From Oscillospiraceae bacterium (GTDB lineage Bacteria > Bacillota > Clostridia > Oscillospirales > Ruminococcaceae): 64,000 nt of DNA. The notes below the pieces were generated by a model. That model did not search any database. It worked only from the letters and a program-made list of their open reading frames with translations, and was not told where the DNA came from. The DNA is taken from NCBI GenBank assembly GCA_020054675.1, contig JAIHAL010000003.1, forward strand, positions 1-64,000. The letters are read 5' to 3'. Positions 46,825 through 56,814 of the stretch are shown piece by piece. The first letter of the stretch is position 1, and every line of letters begins with the position of its first letter. The position numbers and the translations under genes are program-made.

Positions 46825-47898
46825 ATGAAAAAATCCAGAATAATACAGCTCACCCCGTGCATAACTTTCGGCGATGCCGTCAGCAATGATGTTTTTGCCA
46901 TGGCGGATGTCCTTTCGAGCCACGGGTTTGAAAATTATATTGTTTCAATAGGCATAGGCGAAAAGATAAAGGACAGGGTCGTGCCGTTCCATAAATTCAC
47001 GCCAAAGCCAACCGATATATTTATTTTCCATATGTCCATAGGCAGCGAAATGTCGCGGTATGTTATGGATGCAAAAGTAAAACGCAAGATTATGGTTTAC
47101 CATAACATCACTCCCGAGGAATTTTATGAGGGATTTCCTCATGTTCAAGGCGCATGCCGCGCGGGCAGGGAAGAGCTTAAAATGCTTGCCCCGCATATAG
47201 ATTTTTCGCTTGCGGACAGTGATTACAACAGGGAAGAACTTGACGAGCTTAGATACCAAAATACCGCAACCCTTCCCATTGTGTTTGACAAGAGTGAATA
47301 TTTGAATACAAAGCCGTCAAAAAAGCTTTTGGAGCTTTATGGCGATGATGATTATACGAACATACTTTTTGTGGGAAGAATTGCCCCCAACAAAAAGCAG
47401 GAGGATGTAATACAAAGCTTCCATCTTTACAATAAGTATATAAATCCCAAAAGCAGATTGTTCCTTGTCGGTTCTTCAAATGCGCTTGAAGCATACAAGC
47501 AGGCGCTTGAAGATTACATTTCCGTAAATGCGATAAAGAATGTGTATTTTTCGGGGCATGTAAGCTTTCCGGATATAATTGCATACTATACTCTTGCGGA
47601 TGTGTTCCTTTGCGAGAGCGAGCATGAGGGCTTCTGCGTGCCGCTGCTTGAAGCAATGACCTTTGACATACCGATAATAGCGTATAATTCAACTGCAATA
47701 CCATATACTCTTGGAAACGGCGGGATAATCTTCAATGAAAAGGACCACCGCCTTGTTGCGGAACTTATAAACCTTGTGGCTTCGGATGAAAATTTGAGGA
47801 GCGAAATAATTTCAAAACAGCGTGAAAGGCTTGCGTTTTTTAATATTGAAAATACAAAGAAAACATTTGCGGAGCTGACACTCCCTTGGCTTGATTAA
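46825..47898 (+). CDS. Glycosyltransferase, GT4-like family
   Basis: This 357-residue GT-B enzyme has the nucleotide-binding motif SEHEGFCVPLLEAMTF (EX7E), with LFVGRIAPNKKQEDVI marking the start of the C-terminal lobe. FLCESEHEGF is typical of GT4. It likely adds a rhamnose or mannose unit from the GDP-sugar made upstream (inference). It lies 12 bp after the methyltransferase. Confidence 0.85.
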   Translation: MKKSRIIQLTPCITFGDAVSNDVFAMADVLSSHGFENYIVSIGIGEKIKDRVVPFHKFTPKPTDIFIFHMSIGSEMSRYVMDAKVKRKIMVYHNITPEEFYEGFPHVQGACRAGREELKMLAPHIDFSLADSDYNREELDELRYQNTATLPIVFDKSEYLNTKPSKKLLELYGDDDYTNILFVGRIAPNKKQEDVIQSFHLYNKYINPKSRLFLVGSSNALEAYKQALEDYISVNAIKNVYFSGHVSFPDIIAYYTLADVFLCESEHEGFCVPLLEAMTFDIPIIAYNSTAIPYTLGNGGIIFNEKDHRLVAELINLVASDENLRSEIISKQRERLAFFNIENTKKTFAELTLPWLD

Positions 47899-47908
47899 GG
47901 AAAGAACT

Positions 47909-49090
47909 ATGAAAAAAAAGCTGTGCTTTGTTATCCAAAGATACGGGAATGAAATTATAGGCGGAGCGGAAAGCTACTGCAAGACATATGCCGAAAAGCT
48001 TTCGGAGATTTATGACATAGAGGTTGCCACAACCACATCGCTTGATTATATAAATTGGGAGGACCATTATCCGGAGGGTACCGAAATAATAAACGGCATA
48101 CCGGTGCATAGATTTAAGCTGGATAAGCCTTTTAACAGAAATTCTTATGAGGAAATAGCATCCCTTGTTTTCGACAATCCCCGCCATGTGCTCTGGCAGG
48201 CAAATCTTTGGCTTGAAGAGCAGGGGCCCCTTTCAACCGGACTTATAAATTTTATAAAGGAAAACAAGGACAGGTATGACCTTTTTCTTTTCTTTACCTA
48301 TCTTTACCATCCAATCGCAGCGGGACTTTTGGAGGTTGCTGACAAGGCAATCCTTGTTCCGTTTGCGCATGATGAAAAACCGATTTATTTTAAATGCTTT
48401 GATGAGCTTTTCAATTCTCCCAAAGGGATTATTTTCAATGCCGATGAAGAAATGGAATTTGTCCACAGGCATTTTAAGAATGAAAATATTCCGCATATCC
48501 TTACGGGGATAGGGATAGAGCCTCCGAAGCCGGAAAATCTTCCTGACATGAGGGAGCATTTTGGCCTTAAAAAGCCGTATATGCTTTATATGGGCAGGAT
48601 TGACACTGCAAAGGGATGTGACGAGCTTTTTGAATTTTTCCTCGAATATAAGGAAAGGTATGGCGGCGAATTGCAGCTTGTCCTTACGGGAAAGGAAGTA
48701 ATTCCTGTGCCGGAGCATGAGGATATAATATCGCTTGGATTTGTTTCGGAGGAGGAAAAATATTCGGTTTTAAAGGATTGCGAGCTGTTTGTCCTGCCAT
48801 CGCATTTTGAAAGCCTTTCAATCGTTGTGCTGGATGCGTTTGCTTTTGGAAAGCCGGTGCTTGTCAGCGGCCATTGCCCTGTATTAAAAGGACATTGCGA
48901 AAAAAGCAACGGCGGACTTTATTTTTACAGCACCGAGGATTTTTGCCTTTGCCTTGACCTTTTGCATAAAAATCCCGCCCTGCGTGAGGCTATGGGGAAA
49001 AACGGGGCGGAATATGTCGACAAACACTACCGGTGGGATGTTATAATAGAAAAGATAACAAGATTTATTGATAACATGATGCAAGTTTAA
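47909..49090 (+). CDS. Glycosyltransferase, GT4-like family
   Basis: This 393-residue GT-B protein has MGRIDTAKGCDELFEFF and, near the end, FESLSIVVLDAFAFGKPV, where the second acidic residue of EX7E is Asp instead of Glu. ATG 47909 follows AAGGAAAG; an earlier in-frame ATG at 47891 would overlap the previous gene. It is the last gene of the cluster. A separate promoter starts purA just downstream. Confidence 0.85.
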   Translation: MKKKLCFVIQRYGNEIIGGAESYCKTYAEKLSEIYDIEVATTTSLDYINWEDHYPEGTEIINGIPVHRFKLDKPFNRNSYEEIASLVFDNPRHVLWQANLWLEEQGPLSTGLINFIKENKDRYDLFLFFTYLYHPIAAGLLEVADKAILVPFAHDEKPIYFKCFDELFNSPKGIIFNADEEMEFVHRHFKNENIPHILTGIGIEPPKPENLPDMREHFGLKKPYMLYMGRIDTAKGCDELFEFFLEYKERYGGELQLVLTGKEVIPVPEHEDIISLGFVSEEEKYSVLKDCELFVLPSHFESLSIVVLDAFAFGKPVLVSGHCPVLKGHCEKSNGGLYFYSTEDFCLCLDLLHKNPALREAMGKNGAEYVDKHYRWDVIIEKITRFIDNMMQV

Positions 49091-49099
49091 TGAATTAAC

Positions 49100-49128
49100 T
49101 TGCAAAAGCGAGCGGCACGTGCTATAAT
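49100..49128 (+). promoter_or_regulatory. Sigma-A promoter for purA
   Basis: TTGCAA (49100-49105) and TATAAT (49123-49128) are 17 bp apart, 37 bp before the purA start. It begins right after the stop of the last glycosyltransferase gene. Confidence 0.78.
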
Positions 49129-49147
49129 ATATGTGTTTGAATTTTAA

Positions 49148-50440
<1,293 letters not shown>

Positions 50441-50444
50441 AAGC

Positions 50445-50484
50445 ATCCCCCTGCAAGCGTTTATGTGCTTGCAGGGGGATTTTT
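50445..50484. terminator. Bidirectional terminator between purA and ureC
   Basis: ATCCCCCTGCAAGC (50445-50458) and GCTTGCAGGGGGAT (50467-50480) form a perfect 14-bp stem, followed by TTTTT. ureC stops just beyond, on the opposite strand. Confidence 0.92.
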
Positions 50485-50494
50485 GCGTGATTTT

Positions 50495-52213
50495 TTAAAA
50501 AAGAAAATATCTTCTGCAAAGCGGCAATGTTTCGGATGGCTTGCAGTCGGCTTGGATGCCGTTGATTTTAACCATGTAAGTTTTTGGGTCTACTTGGATG
50601 TCCGGCGTGGCACTATTTAAAACCATGTCTTTCTTTCCGACAACGCGGCAGTTTTTAACCGGAAGGATTATTTTTTCAAGTCCAAGTTTTTCTTTTATTC
50701 CGCTTGAATATGCAGATTTGCTGACGAAGGTTATGCTTGTATTTGCTCTGGCTTTTCCGTATGAACCCCACATGTTTCTCATAATTACCGGTTGAGGTGT
50801 TGGAATGGATGCATTGGCATCTCCCATTTTTGAGGCGGCTATAAAGCCGCTTTTTATTATCATATCCGGCTTTACACCGAAAAATTTTGGGTCCCAAAGC
50901 ACAAGGTCGGCTATTTTCCCTTTTTCTATTGAACCTATGTAATCTGACACTCCATGTGCCACAGCAGGATTTATAGTATATTTTGCCACATATCTTTTTG
51001 CGCGGAAGTTGTCATTGTTTTCTCCTGCCGCTTCGGGGAGCTGTCCTCTTTGACGTTTCATTTTGTCGGCGCATTGCCAAGCCCTTGTTATAATTTCTGC
51101 CGGACGGCCCATAGCTTGGGAATCTGAATTCAATATGGAAATTGCACCCATATCATGCAGGATATCCTCGGCGGCAAGGGTGCCGTAACGTATTCTTGAC
51201 CTTGCAAATGCAACATCTTCGGGAAGCTTTGGGTCAAGGTGATGGCATACCATTATCATATCAAGATGTTCATCTATGGTATTTACGGTAAAAGGCATTG
51301 TTGGGCTTGTGGAGGATGGCATGACATTTGGCAGTCCCGCCGCTTTGATGATGTCCGGAGCATGGCCTCCGCCGGCGCCTTCCGTGTGGTAGGTATGGAT
51401 TGCACGTCCTGCTATTGCATCACGCGTTGATTCAAAAAAACCCGCTTCGTTGAGGGTATCGGTATGTATTGTTATTTGCACATCATACTTGTCTGCAACG
51501 CATAGGCTTGTGTTTATGGCAGATGGAGTGGTTCCCCAGTCTTCGTGAAGCTTTAATCCTATTGCTCCGGCTTCTATTTGTTCTATAAGAGGAGCCTCTG
51601 AGGAAGCATTGGCTTTGCCGAAAAATCCAAAATTCATTGGAAATTCTTCGACTGCTTCAAGCATTCTGTGGATGTTGAATACTCCCGGCGTGCATGTTGT
51701 TGCAAAAGTGCCTACTGCCGGTCCTGTTCCGCCGCCTATCATTGTGGTTATTCCGGAGTAAAGAGATGTTTCAACTTGCTGGGGGCAAATATAATGGACA
51801 TGGGTATCGATTCCGCCGGCAGTGACAATCATGCCTTCTCCTGCAATTACTTCCGTTCCGGCGCCGACAATTAAATTAGGGTCGACTCCGTCCATTATGT
51901 CGGGATTGCCGGATTTTCCTATTCCGGCAATTTTGCCGTCTTTTATGCCTATGTCGGCTTTTACTATGCCCCAGTAGTCGAGGATGAGCGCATTTGTGAT
52001 AACCGTGTCAAGCGCCCCGTTTGCGCCGGTTATATCGGAATTTTGCCCCATTCCGTCCCGGATTGTTTTGCCGCCGCCAAATTTCATTTCGTCGCCGTAT
52101 ACGGTATAATCCTTTTCGACTTCTATAAATAAATCAGTATCGCCGAGCCGTATCTTGTCGCCTGTTGTAGGGCCGTACATGGATATGTATTCTTTTTTGT
52201 CAATATATTTCAT
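50495..52213 (-). CDS. ureC: Urease alpha subunit (catalytic)
   Basis: This 572-residue subunit holds the two nickel ions that hydrolyse urea to ammonia and CO2. Metal and active-site blocks are [12 protein letters not shown] (HxH), [12 protein letters not shown] (the lysine carbamylated in urease) and MVCHHLD (mobile flap Cys-His). [11 protein letters not shown] and CRRYFLF are typical ends. ATG 52213 follows AAAGGGG. Maturation needs UreDEFG-type proteins, which are not in this window. Confidence 0.97.
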   Translation of the reverse strand: MKYIDKKEYISMYGPTTGDKIRLGDTDLFIEVEKDYTVYGDEMKFGGGKTIRDGMGQNSDITGANGALDTVITNALILDYWGIVKADIGIKDGKIAGIGKSGNPDIMDGVDPNLIVGAGTEVIAGEGMIVTAGGIDTHVHYICPQQVETSLYSGITTMIGGGTGPAVGTFATTCTPGVFNIHRMLEAVEEFPMNFGFFGKANASSEAPLIEQIEAGAIGLKLHEDWGTTPSAINTSLCVADKYDVQITIHTDTLNEAGFFESTRDAIAGRAIHTYHTEGAGGGHAPDIIKAAGLPNVMPSSTSPTMPFTVNTIDEHLDMIMVCHHLDPKLPEDVAFARSRIRYGTLAAEDILHDMGAISILNSDSQAMGRPAEIITRAWQCADKMKRQRGQLPEAAGENNDNFRAKRYVAKYTINPAVAHGVSDYIGSIEKGKIADLVLWDPKFFGVKPDMIIKSGFIAASKMGDANASIPTPQPVIMRNMWGSYGKARANTSITFVSKSAYSSGIKEKLGLEKIILPVKNCRVVGKKDMVLNSATPDIQVDPKTYMVKINGIQADCKPSETLPLCRRYFLF

Positions 52214-52589
52214 TTTCTTCATCCCCTTTGCAGATGAATTTTTTAAGTTCCGCTTTTTCAAGCGCACTTGCAAGTGAAACTGCGCTTATCTGTGCATCGG
52301 TTAAATTATTGAGTCCTCTTATTCGCCTTTTTCCGGCTATTTTTACAAGCTCAACTTCCTTTTCTTCCCCGGATTCAAAACGCACGGCGCTTCCGGATGG
52401 AATATTAAGCCTGTATCCGAAAGCCTCCTTGCGGTCAAAGGATAAAAACTTGTTTGCTTCAAAGAAATGAAAATGTGAACCGACTTGAATTGGCCGGTCG
52501 CCTTTGTTTAAAACTTTTATTATTTTTGTTTCAAGTCCGGCATTTATTTGAATTTTATCAGAGCCGGCTATAATTTCTCCCGGAATCAT
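52200..52589 (-). CDS. ureB: Urease beta subunit
   Basis: This 129-residue structural subunit contacts UreA and Ure[27 protein letters not shown] and the [11 protein letters not shown] block are typical. ATG 52589 has AGGAGG 7 nt upstream and overlaps the ureA stop by four bases. The last 14 bp overlap ureC. The C-terminal tail ([12 protein letters not shown]) runs somewhat beyond the core. Confidence 0.96.
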   Translation of the reverse strand: MIPGEIIAGSDKIQINAGLETKIIKVLNKGDRPIQVGSHFHFFEANKFLSFDRKEAFGYRLNIPSGSAVRFESGEEKEVELVKIAGKRRIRGLNNLTDAQISAVSLASALEKAELKKFICKGDEENEIY

Positions 52590-52903
52590 AAACATACCTC
52601 CTCGCGAATCGGATTATGAACAGTTACAAGTTTTGTACCGTCTTCAAAAGTGGCTTCAATTTGAATTTCCGGAATCATTTCGGAAACCCCATCCATTACG
52701 TCATTTTTTGAAAGCAGGGTGGTGCCTATTTCCATAAGCTCACGCACGCTTTTGCCTTCGCGTGCAAATTCCATAAGTTCGGAAGTTATGTATGCTTCCG
52801 CTTCTACATAATTAAGCTTTATGCCTTTTGCTTTGCGCTGTTTTGCAAGTTCTCCGGCGCTGTGCAGCATCAGCTTTTCAATTTCCCTTGGTGTAAGATG
52901 CAT
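52586..52903 (-). CDS. ureA: Urease gamma subunit
   Basis: This 105-residue first subunit has [20 protein letters not shown] split across its start, [21 protein letters not shown], and ends in VHNPI and EEVCL. ATG 52903 follows GGAGG by 7 nt. The order A, B, C with overlapping ends gives coupled translation. The promoter at 52950-52978 runs away from the histidine kinase gene. Confidence 0.96.
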   Translation of the reverse strand: MHLTPREIEKLMLHSAGELAKQRKAKGIKLNYVEAEAYITSELMEFAREGKSVRELMEIGTTLLSKNDVMDGVSEMIPEIQIEATFEDGTKLVTVHNPIREEVCL

Positions 52904-52949
52904 ATTTTTTCCTCCTTGCAGCAAAAATTATATTTTGTTTCCGGATTTT

Positions 52950-52978
52950 ATTTTAACATGGTTTTAATGTGTCTTGAA
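52950..52978 (-). promoter_or_regulatory. Probable sigma-A promoter for ureABC
   Basis: On the minus strand TTCAAG (52978-52973) and TAAAAT (52955-52950) are 17 bp apart, with TGT before the -10 (extended -10). The -35 is weak, so activation by a regulator is possible. Confidence 0.55.
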
Positions 52979-53026
52979 CATTAAAAAGCAGAGGTTTTCC
53001 GCAAATTATCAGACATATTGCTATGC

Positions 53027-53055
53027 TTGACATTGCTTTTTTAAAGGCTTATAAT
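53027..53055 (+). promoter_or_regulatory. Perfect consensus sigma-A promoter for the hybrid histidine kinase
   Basis: TTGACA (53027-53032) and TATAAT (53050-53055) are exactly 17 bp apart. It is divergent from the ureABC promoter, about 50 bp apart. Confidence 0.9.
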
Positions 53056-53063
53056 ATTTTTAT

Positions 53064-53100
53064 AGCAACGATGCTTGTTTTTGGGCGTCGTTGCTTTTTT
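53064..53100 (+). terminator. Hairpin plus T tract in the kinase leader (possible attenuator)
   Basis: AGCAACGA (53064-53071) pairs with TCGTTGCT (53088-53095) around a 16-nt loop, followed by TTTTTT. It begins at most a few nucleotides after the predicted transcript start (about 53062), so every transcript must read through it to reach the kinase gene. Confidence 0.75.
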
Positions 53101-53124
53101 ATTTATGCAGAAGGCGGTGAGATT

Positions 53125-55824
53125 GTGAGGAGAGAAAAAAATGCTTTTTGGAAAAGCGGCACCATATCGGCCTTGTCGCTGATTTCTTTTGTAACGGTGC
53201 TGCTGATTATTTTGGCAGGCAATATTTATATGAATTTGTGCATTGAAAACGAAGCGGCAGCTCAAAAAAACCGCTATGAGCTTAAAGCACTTGGTGAATC
53301 GCTTGCCGATGCATCTGATTACCTGACCGACGAGGTAAGAAAATATGCCGTTACCGGAGAAATAGAACATCTTTATAATTATTGGTACGAGGTTGAAATT
53401 ACAAAGCGGAGAGATAATGCAATAAATACATTAATCAGTTATAATCCCCCGCAAAAGGAGCTGTATCTTTTAAGGGAGGCAAAAAAGTATTCTGATATTC
53501 TTATTGAAACTGAAGCTTATTCAATGAAAATGGTGCTCTTGGCAAATAAAAAAACAGCAGAGGATTACAGCTACAATAAGCTTACGGAGGATTTTGTAAA
53601 GCGTGTAATGTCATATGAGCTTCCGGATGAATATAAAGCCCTTTCTCCTTCAGAGATGAAAGAAGTTTCAATAAGCATACTTTATGATAAAAATTATGAA
53701 AACGCAAAATATCTAATCATGAATCCTATAGAAACTTTTCAAAATGAAATGAATGCACGTCTTAACAGGGATGTTGCAGAGTCAACAGAAGGCAGGGTAA
53801 GGGCTTCTGCCGTTCAGATAACTTGCCTTTTGACAGGAATAATTTTTATTGGCATATTGCTTTTTGGAATGAACAATCTTTACATACGTCCGCTTAAAGA
53901 TTATACAAAAGATTTAAACAGGGCACGCAATCAGGATGCATATGGCAAATTTGATTTAAGCATGGTGCAGGTTGCACCCAAAGGAGCATATGAGCTTTGG
54001 GAATTTGGGCGCCTTTTTAACAGCCTTTCAAAAACTCTGCAGAACGAATTTGAAAAACGTGAAAAGGCGGAAGAGGAAATGCGTATGGCAAGAGATGAGG
54101 CAACCAGGGCAAACAATGCCAAAAGCGAATTTCTTGCCCGCATGAGCCATGAGCTTAGGACGCCTTTAAATGCAATAATAGGCTATCTTTATCTGTTGAA
54201 TGAAAGCATATCAGACGAAAGGCAAAAACGATATTGCGAAAGCATATGGCTTTCTTCGGAAAATCTTTTAGGACTTATAAGCGATATTTTAGATTTTGCA
54301 AAAATCGAGTCAGGCAAAATGACATTTGAAAATGCAGACTTTGATATGATTTCCCTTATAAGGGAAGTATGCAGCATAATGGAGAACAGTGCGAGGCAGA
54401 AAAAGCTTGCGTTTAGGCTTGAAATAGAGGGCGACATACCTAAAATTGTAAAAGGGGATTTGATAAAACTTCGCCAGATTTTGATAAATCTCATAGGCAA
54501 TGCCGTAAAATTTACTCATGAGGGCATGGTTGAGCTTTCTGTAAAGCTTATTGAACAAGCAGATGATTTTTGCCGGATTGAGTTTGCTGTAAAAGATACC
54601 GGAATAGGCATAAAAGAGGAAGACAAGAAAAAAATATTTGAGCCATTTGTTCAAAGCGATGCAAGCATTACGCGAAAGTACGGCGGAACAGGCCTTGGGC
54701 TTGCAATATGCAAAATGATTGTAGAGGGAGCGAGCGGCGGAGAGGAAACTATTGAGCTTATTTCAGAAGAAGGCAAGGGTTCTTGCTTCAAGTTTAGGAT
54801 GAAATTTGGCATGGGCAATGAAAAAGCAGCGCCGATTGATTCAAAAAAAGAATTTTTATCGGCTGGAATTGGCAAAAAAGTTCTGCTTGTGGACGATAAT
54901 GAGATAAATTTGGAGGTTGAAAGTGAAATCATAAAATCTTTTGGAATGGAAACCGAAATGGCTCAAAGCGGCAGAGAAGCGTTGGAAAAATCATCTAAAA
55001 TCAAATTCGATATGATTATAATGGATATACGCATGCCGGATATGGATGGATATGAGGTTACTTCACGCATAAGAAAAATGCAGGAATATAAATTTACGCC
55101 AATAATAGCTCTTTCTGCCGATGCTGTGGCTGGAGTGGCAGAAAAAGCACTGGAAGCTGGCGTTAATTGCTATGTTTCAAAGCCGTTAAAGCCGGAGAAG
55201 CTTATAGAGATTATGGCAAAATATTTCAATATTGCGCAAAATGAACCTGAAAAGCTTGATACCGGCGTCGGGGGATATTTTAATTTCCGGAAATGCCTTA
55301 AAAATCTCAATGGCAATGAGGCATTGCTTGTAAGATTGGCGCAAAAATTTGTCATGGAGAGAAAAAATGATGCGGAGCATGTAAAATTCCATATAAAGGA
55401 TAAAAATTTTGGCAATGCAAGGCATATCCTGCATGATATAACAGGGCTTTCGGGAAACCTTTGCTGCGATGAGCTTTGCAAATCTGCAAAAAGGCTTGGT
55501 GAGCAGCTTGCAAAGATGGATTTTTCAGCTCTTGATGATTTTTTGGAGATTTGGGATAAGACTATGGGCGAAATTAATGATTACATTGCCTCAAAAAAGA
55601 AAATTGATTTTAAAAGTGCAGATTTAAGGGATTCTCAAAAAATTTTAAATGATTTTGCTGCAAAATGCCGTGCTTATGATGTGGAGGCAGCGGAAATTTT
55701 TGAAGCAAATCAAAAGCTTTTTAAAGATTTTTTTGATTCGGATGAATATGAGAAGATAAAAAAAGCTGTCGCAGGATATGATTTTGAAACGGCGGCGCAA
55801 ATTTTTTCTGCAAGGGGGCATTGA
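53125..55824 (+). CDS. Hybrid histidine kinase with receiver and HPt domains
   Basis: This 899-residue membrane sensor has TM1 at about 14-38, an extracytoplasmic domain, TM2 at about 235-255, HAMP-like and coiled-coil linkers, HisKA (H342 in SHELRTPLNA), HATPase (GTGLGLAICKM), a receiver (D634 in MDIRMPDMDG) and an HPt-like domain (H770 in LHDITGLSGN). It is a four-step phosphorelay sensor. The HPt motif is HDITG rather than the usual HxLKG. The signal is unknown. GTG 53125 follows AAGGCGG; the open frame from 53023 would run through the promoter. Confidence 0.9.
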   Translation: MRREKNAFWKSGTISALSLISFVTVLLIILAGNIYMNLCIENEAAAQKNRYELKALGESLADASDYLTDEVRKYAVTGEIEHLYNYWYEVEITKRRDNAINTLISYNPPQKELYLLREAKKYSDILIETEAYSMKMVLLANKKTAEDYSYNKLTEDFVKRVMSYELPDEYKALSPSEMKEVSISILYDKNYENAKYLIMNPIETFQNEMNARLNRDVAESTEGRVRASAVQITCLLTGIIFIGILLFGMNNLYIRPLKDYTKDLNRARNQDAYGKFDLSMVQVAPKGAYELWEFGRLFNSLSKTLQNEFEKREKAEEEMRMARDEATRANNAKSEFLARMSHELRTPLNAIIGYLYLLNESISDERQKRYCESIWLSSENLLGLISDILDFAKIESGKMTFENADFDMISLIREVCSIMENSARQKKLAFRLEIEGDIPKIVKGDLIKLRQILINLIGNAVKFTHEGMVELSVKLIEQADDFCRIEFAVKDTGIGIKEEDKKKIFEPFVQSDASITRKYGGTGLGLAICKMIVEGASGGEETIELISEEGKGSCFKFRMKFGMGNEKAAPIDSKKEFLSAGIGKKVLLVDDNEINLEVESEIIKSFGMETEMAQSGREALEKSSKIKFDMIIMDIRMPDMDGYEVTSRIRKMQEYKFTPIIALSADAVAGVAEKALEAGVNCYVSKPLKPEKLIEIMAKYFNIAQNEPEKLDTGVGGYFNFRKCLKNLNGNEALLVRLAQKFVMERKNDAEHVKFHIKDKNFGNARHILHDITGLSGNLCCDELCKSAKRLGEQLAKMDFSALDDFLEIWDKTMGEINDYIASKKKIDFKSADLRDSQKILNDFAAKCRAYDVEAAEIFEANQKLFKDFFDSDEYEKIKKAVAGYDFETAAQIFSARGH

Positions 55825-55825
55825 T

Positions 55826-56584
55826 ATGTACCGCATATTGCTGGCAGATGACGATAAGGAATTGAGATATCTTTATTCAAAAATGAAAGCTTGGCAAAAA
55901 AACGGTTTCGTGGTTTCGGCATTTGCTTCAAACGGAAAGGAAGCTCTTGAAATTCTTGAAAGGGAAAGCTTTGATATGCTTGTTACCGACATAAAAATGC
56001 CGTTTGTGGACGGTCTTGGCTTGGTTAGAGAAATTAAAAAGAAAAACATTCAAATTTTGCCGGTTTTAATGAGTTCCTACAATGAATTTGAATATGCGCG
56101 GCAAGGACTTGTATTGGGCGCATTTGACTTTATAGTGAAGCCTGTGACGGAGGGTGCTTTAACTGAAATGCTTGAGCGCGCTAAAATTTGCCTTAGTGAA
56201 TATGCCAGAAACCGTGGAATTAATGAGCTTATTCTTTCAGTTTTTCAAAAATACGGCATAGATGCCAAAAATGACAGATTTCTTAATGATGTTTGCATTT
56301 TTTTGTCTGAAAATATGGGACAGGATGTCACTACCGACGCGGCGGCCGATGCAATGAAGTTAAACAAAGATTATTTTGGCAAAATATTTAAAAAACGCAC
56401 AGGAATGACGTTTCATTCTCTTTATAAAATAATAAAAGTTGAGTATGCAAAATTGCTTATTAAGAATTCTATTTATAAAAATTATGAAATAAGCGATATG
56501 CTTGGATATTCATCTCCGGATTATTTTGCAAAAATTTTCAAAGAAGTTGCCGGCATGACGCCGTCAGAGTATAAAAATTTATAA
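55826..56584 (+). CDS. Response regulator, REC plus AraC-type DNA-binding domain
   Basis: This 252-residue regulator has a receiver (ILLADDD, D55 in TDIKMPFVDG, K105 in VKPVTEG), a linker and two AraC helix-turn-helix units (AADAMKLNKDYFGKIFKK; ISDMLGYSSPDYFAKIFKE). It resembles the YesN group. It starts one base after the kinase stop, so it is the natural partner of the kinase's HPt. Targets may be ureABC, urtABCDE or the sugar transporter (inference). Confidence 0.9.
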   Translation: MYRILLADDDKELRYLYSKMKAWQKNGFVVSAFASNGKEALEILERESFDMLVTDIKMPFVDGLGLVREIKKKNIQILPVLMSSYNEFEYARQGLVLGAFDFIVKPVTEGALTEMLERAKICLSEYARNRGINELILSVFQKYGIDAKNDRFLNDVCIFLSENMGQDVTTDAAADAMKLNKDYFGKIFKKRTGMTFHSLYKIIKVEYAKLLIKNSIYKNYEISDMLGYSSPDYFAKIFKEVAGMTPSEYKNL

Positions 56585-56694
56585 AGTAAATATTTATGAT
56601 AAGTAAAGCTTGAGCTCATTGCCTTAATGAAAATCTGTTTTTTATCGGATAATATCTGCTTTTTTATGTTTTAAGGTTTGCTGTGCTGTGATAT

Positions 56695-56778
56695 TATAAT
56701 GTCAAAGGAAAACCTTAATTCAAAATCAAGAGCATGACAATGAAGTCAGTGCCGCAGTGTGGCGGAGCCGGCTTTTTT
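56695..56778 (+). promoter_or_regulatory. ANTAR-type antitermination leader upstream of urtA
   Basis: A TATAAT (56695-56700) is followed by two hairpins. P1: TGAC (56735-56738), loop AATGAA, GTCA, with GCA/TGC extending the stem past one bulge. P2: CCGC (56752-56755), loop AGTGTG, GCGG. Both six-base loops have A at position 1 and G at position 4. GCCG (56751-56754), shared with P2, can instead pair with CGGC (56769-56772) before TTTTTT (56773-56778), forming a terminator. This is the architecture of ANTAR antiterminator targets. No convincing -35 or riboswitch was seen. Confidence 0.65.
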
Positions 56779-56814
56779 GCATATTAAATCCATAAAAGAT
56801 AGGGGAAAGAGGTT

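Noticed and set aside
46096-46923. 275-codon open frame antisense to the methyltransferase
   Set aside because: It covers the SAM-binding core of a clear gene and has no family features or ribosome binding site.
56585-56814. Guanidine riboswitch upstream of urtA
   Set aside because: The conserved ACGR or ykkC core is absent; the double hexaloop layout fits ANTAR better.
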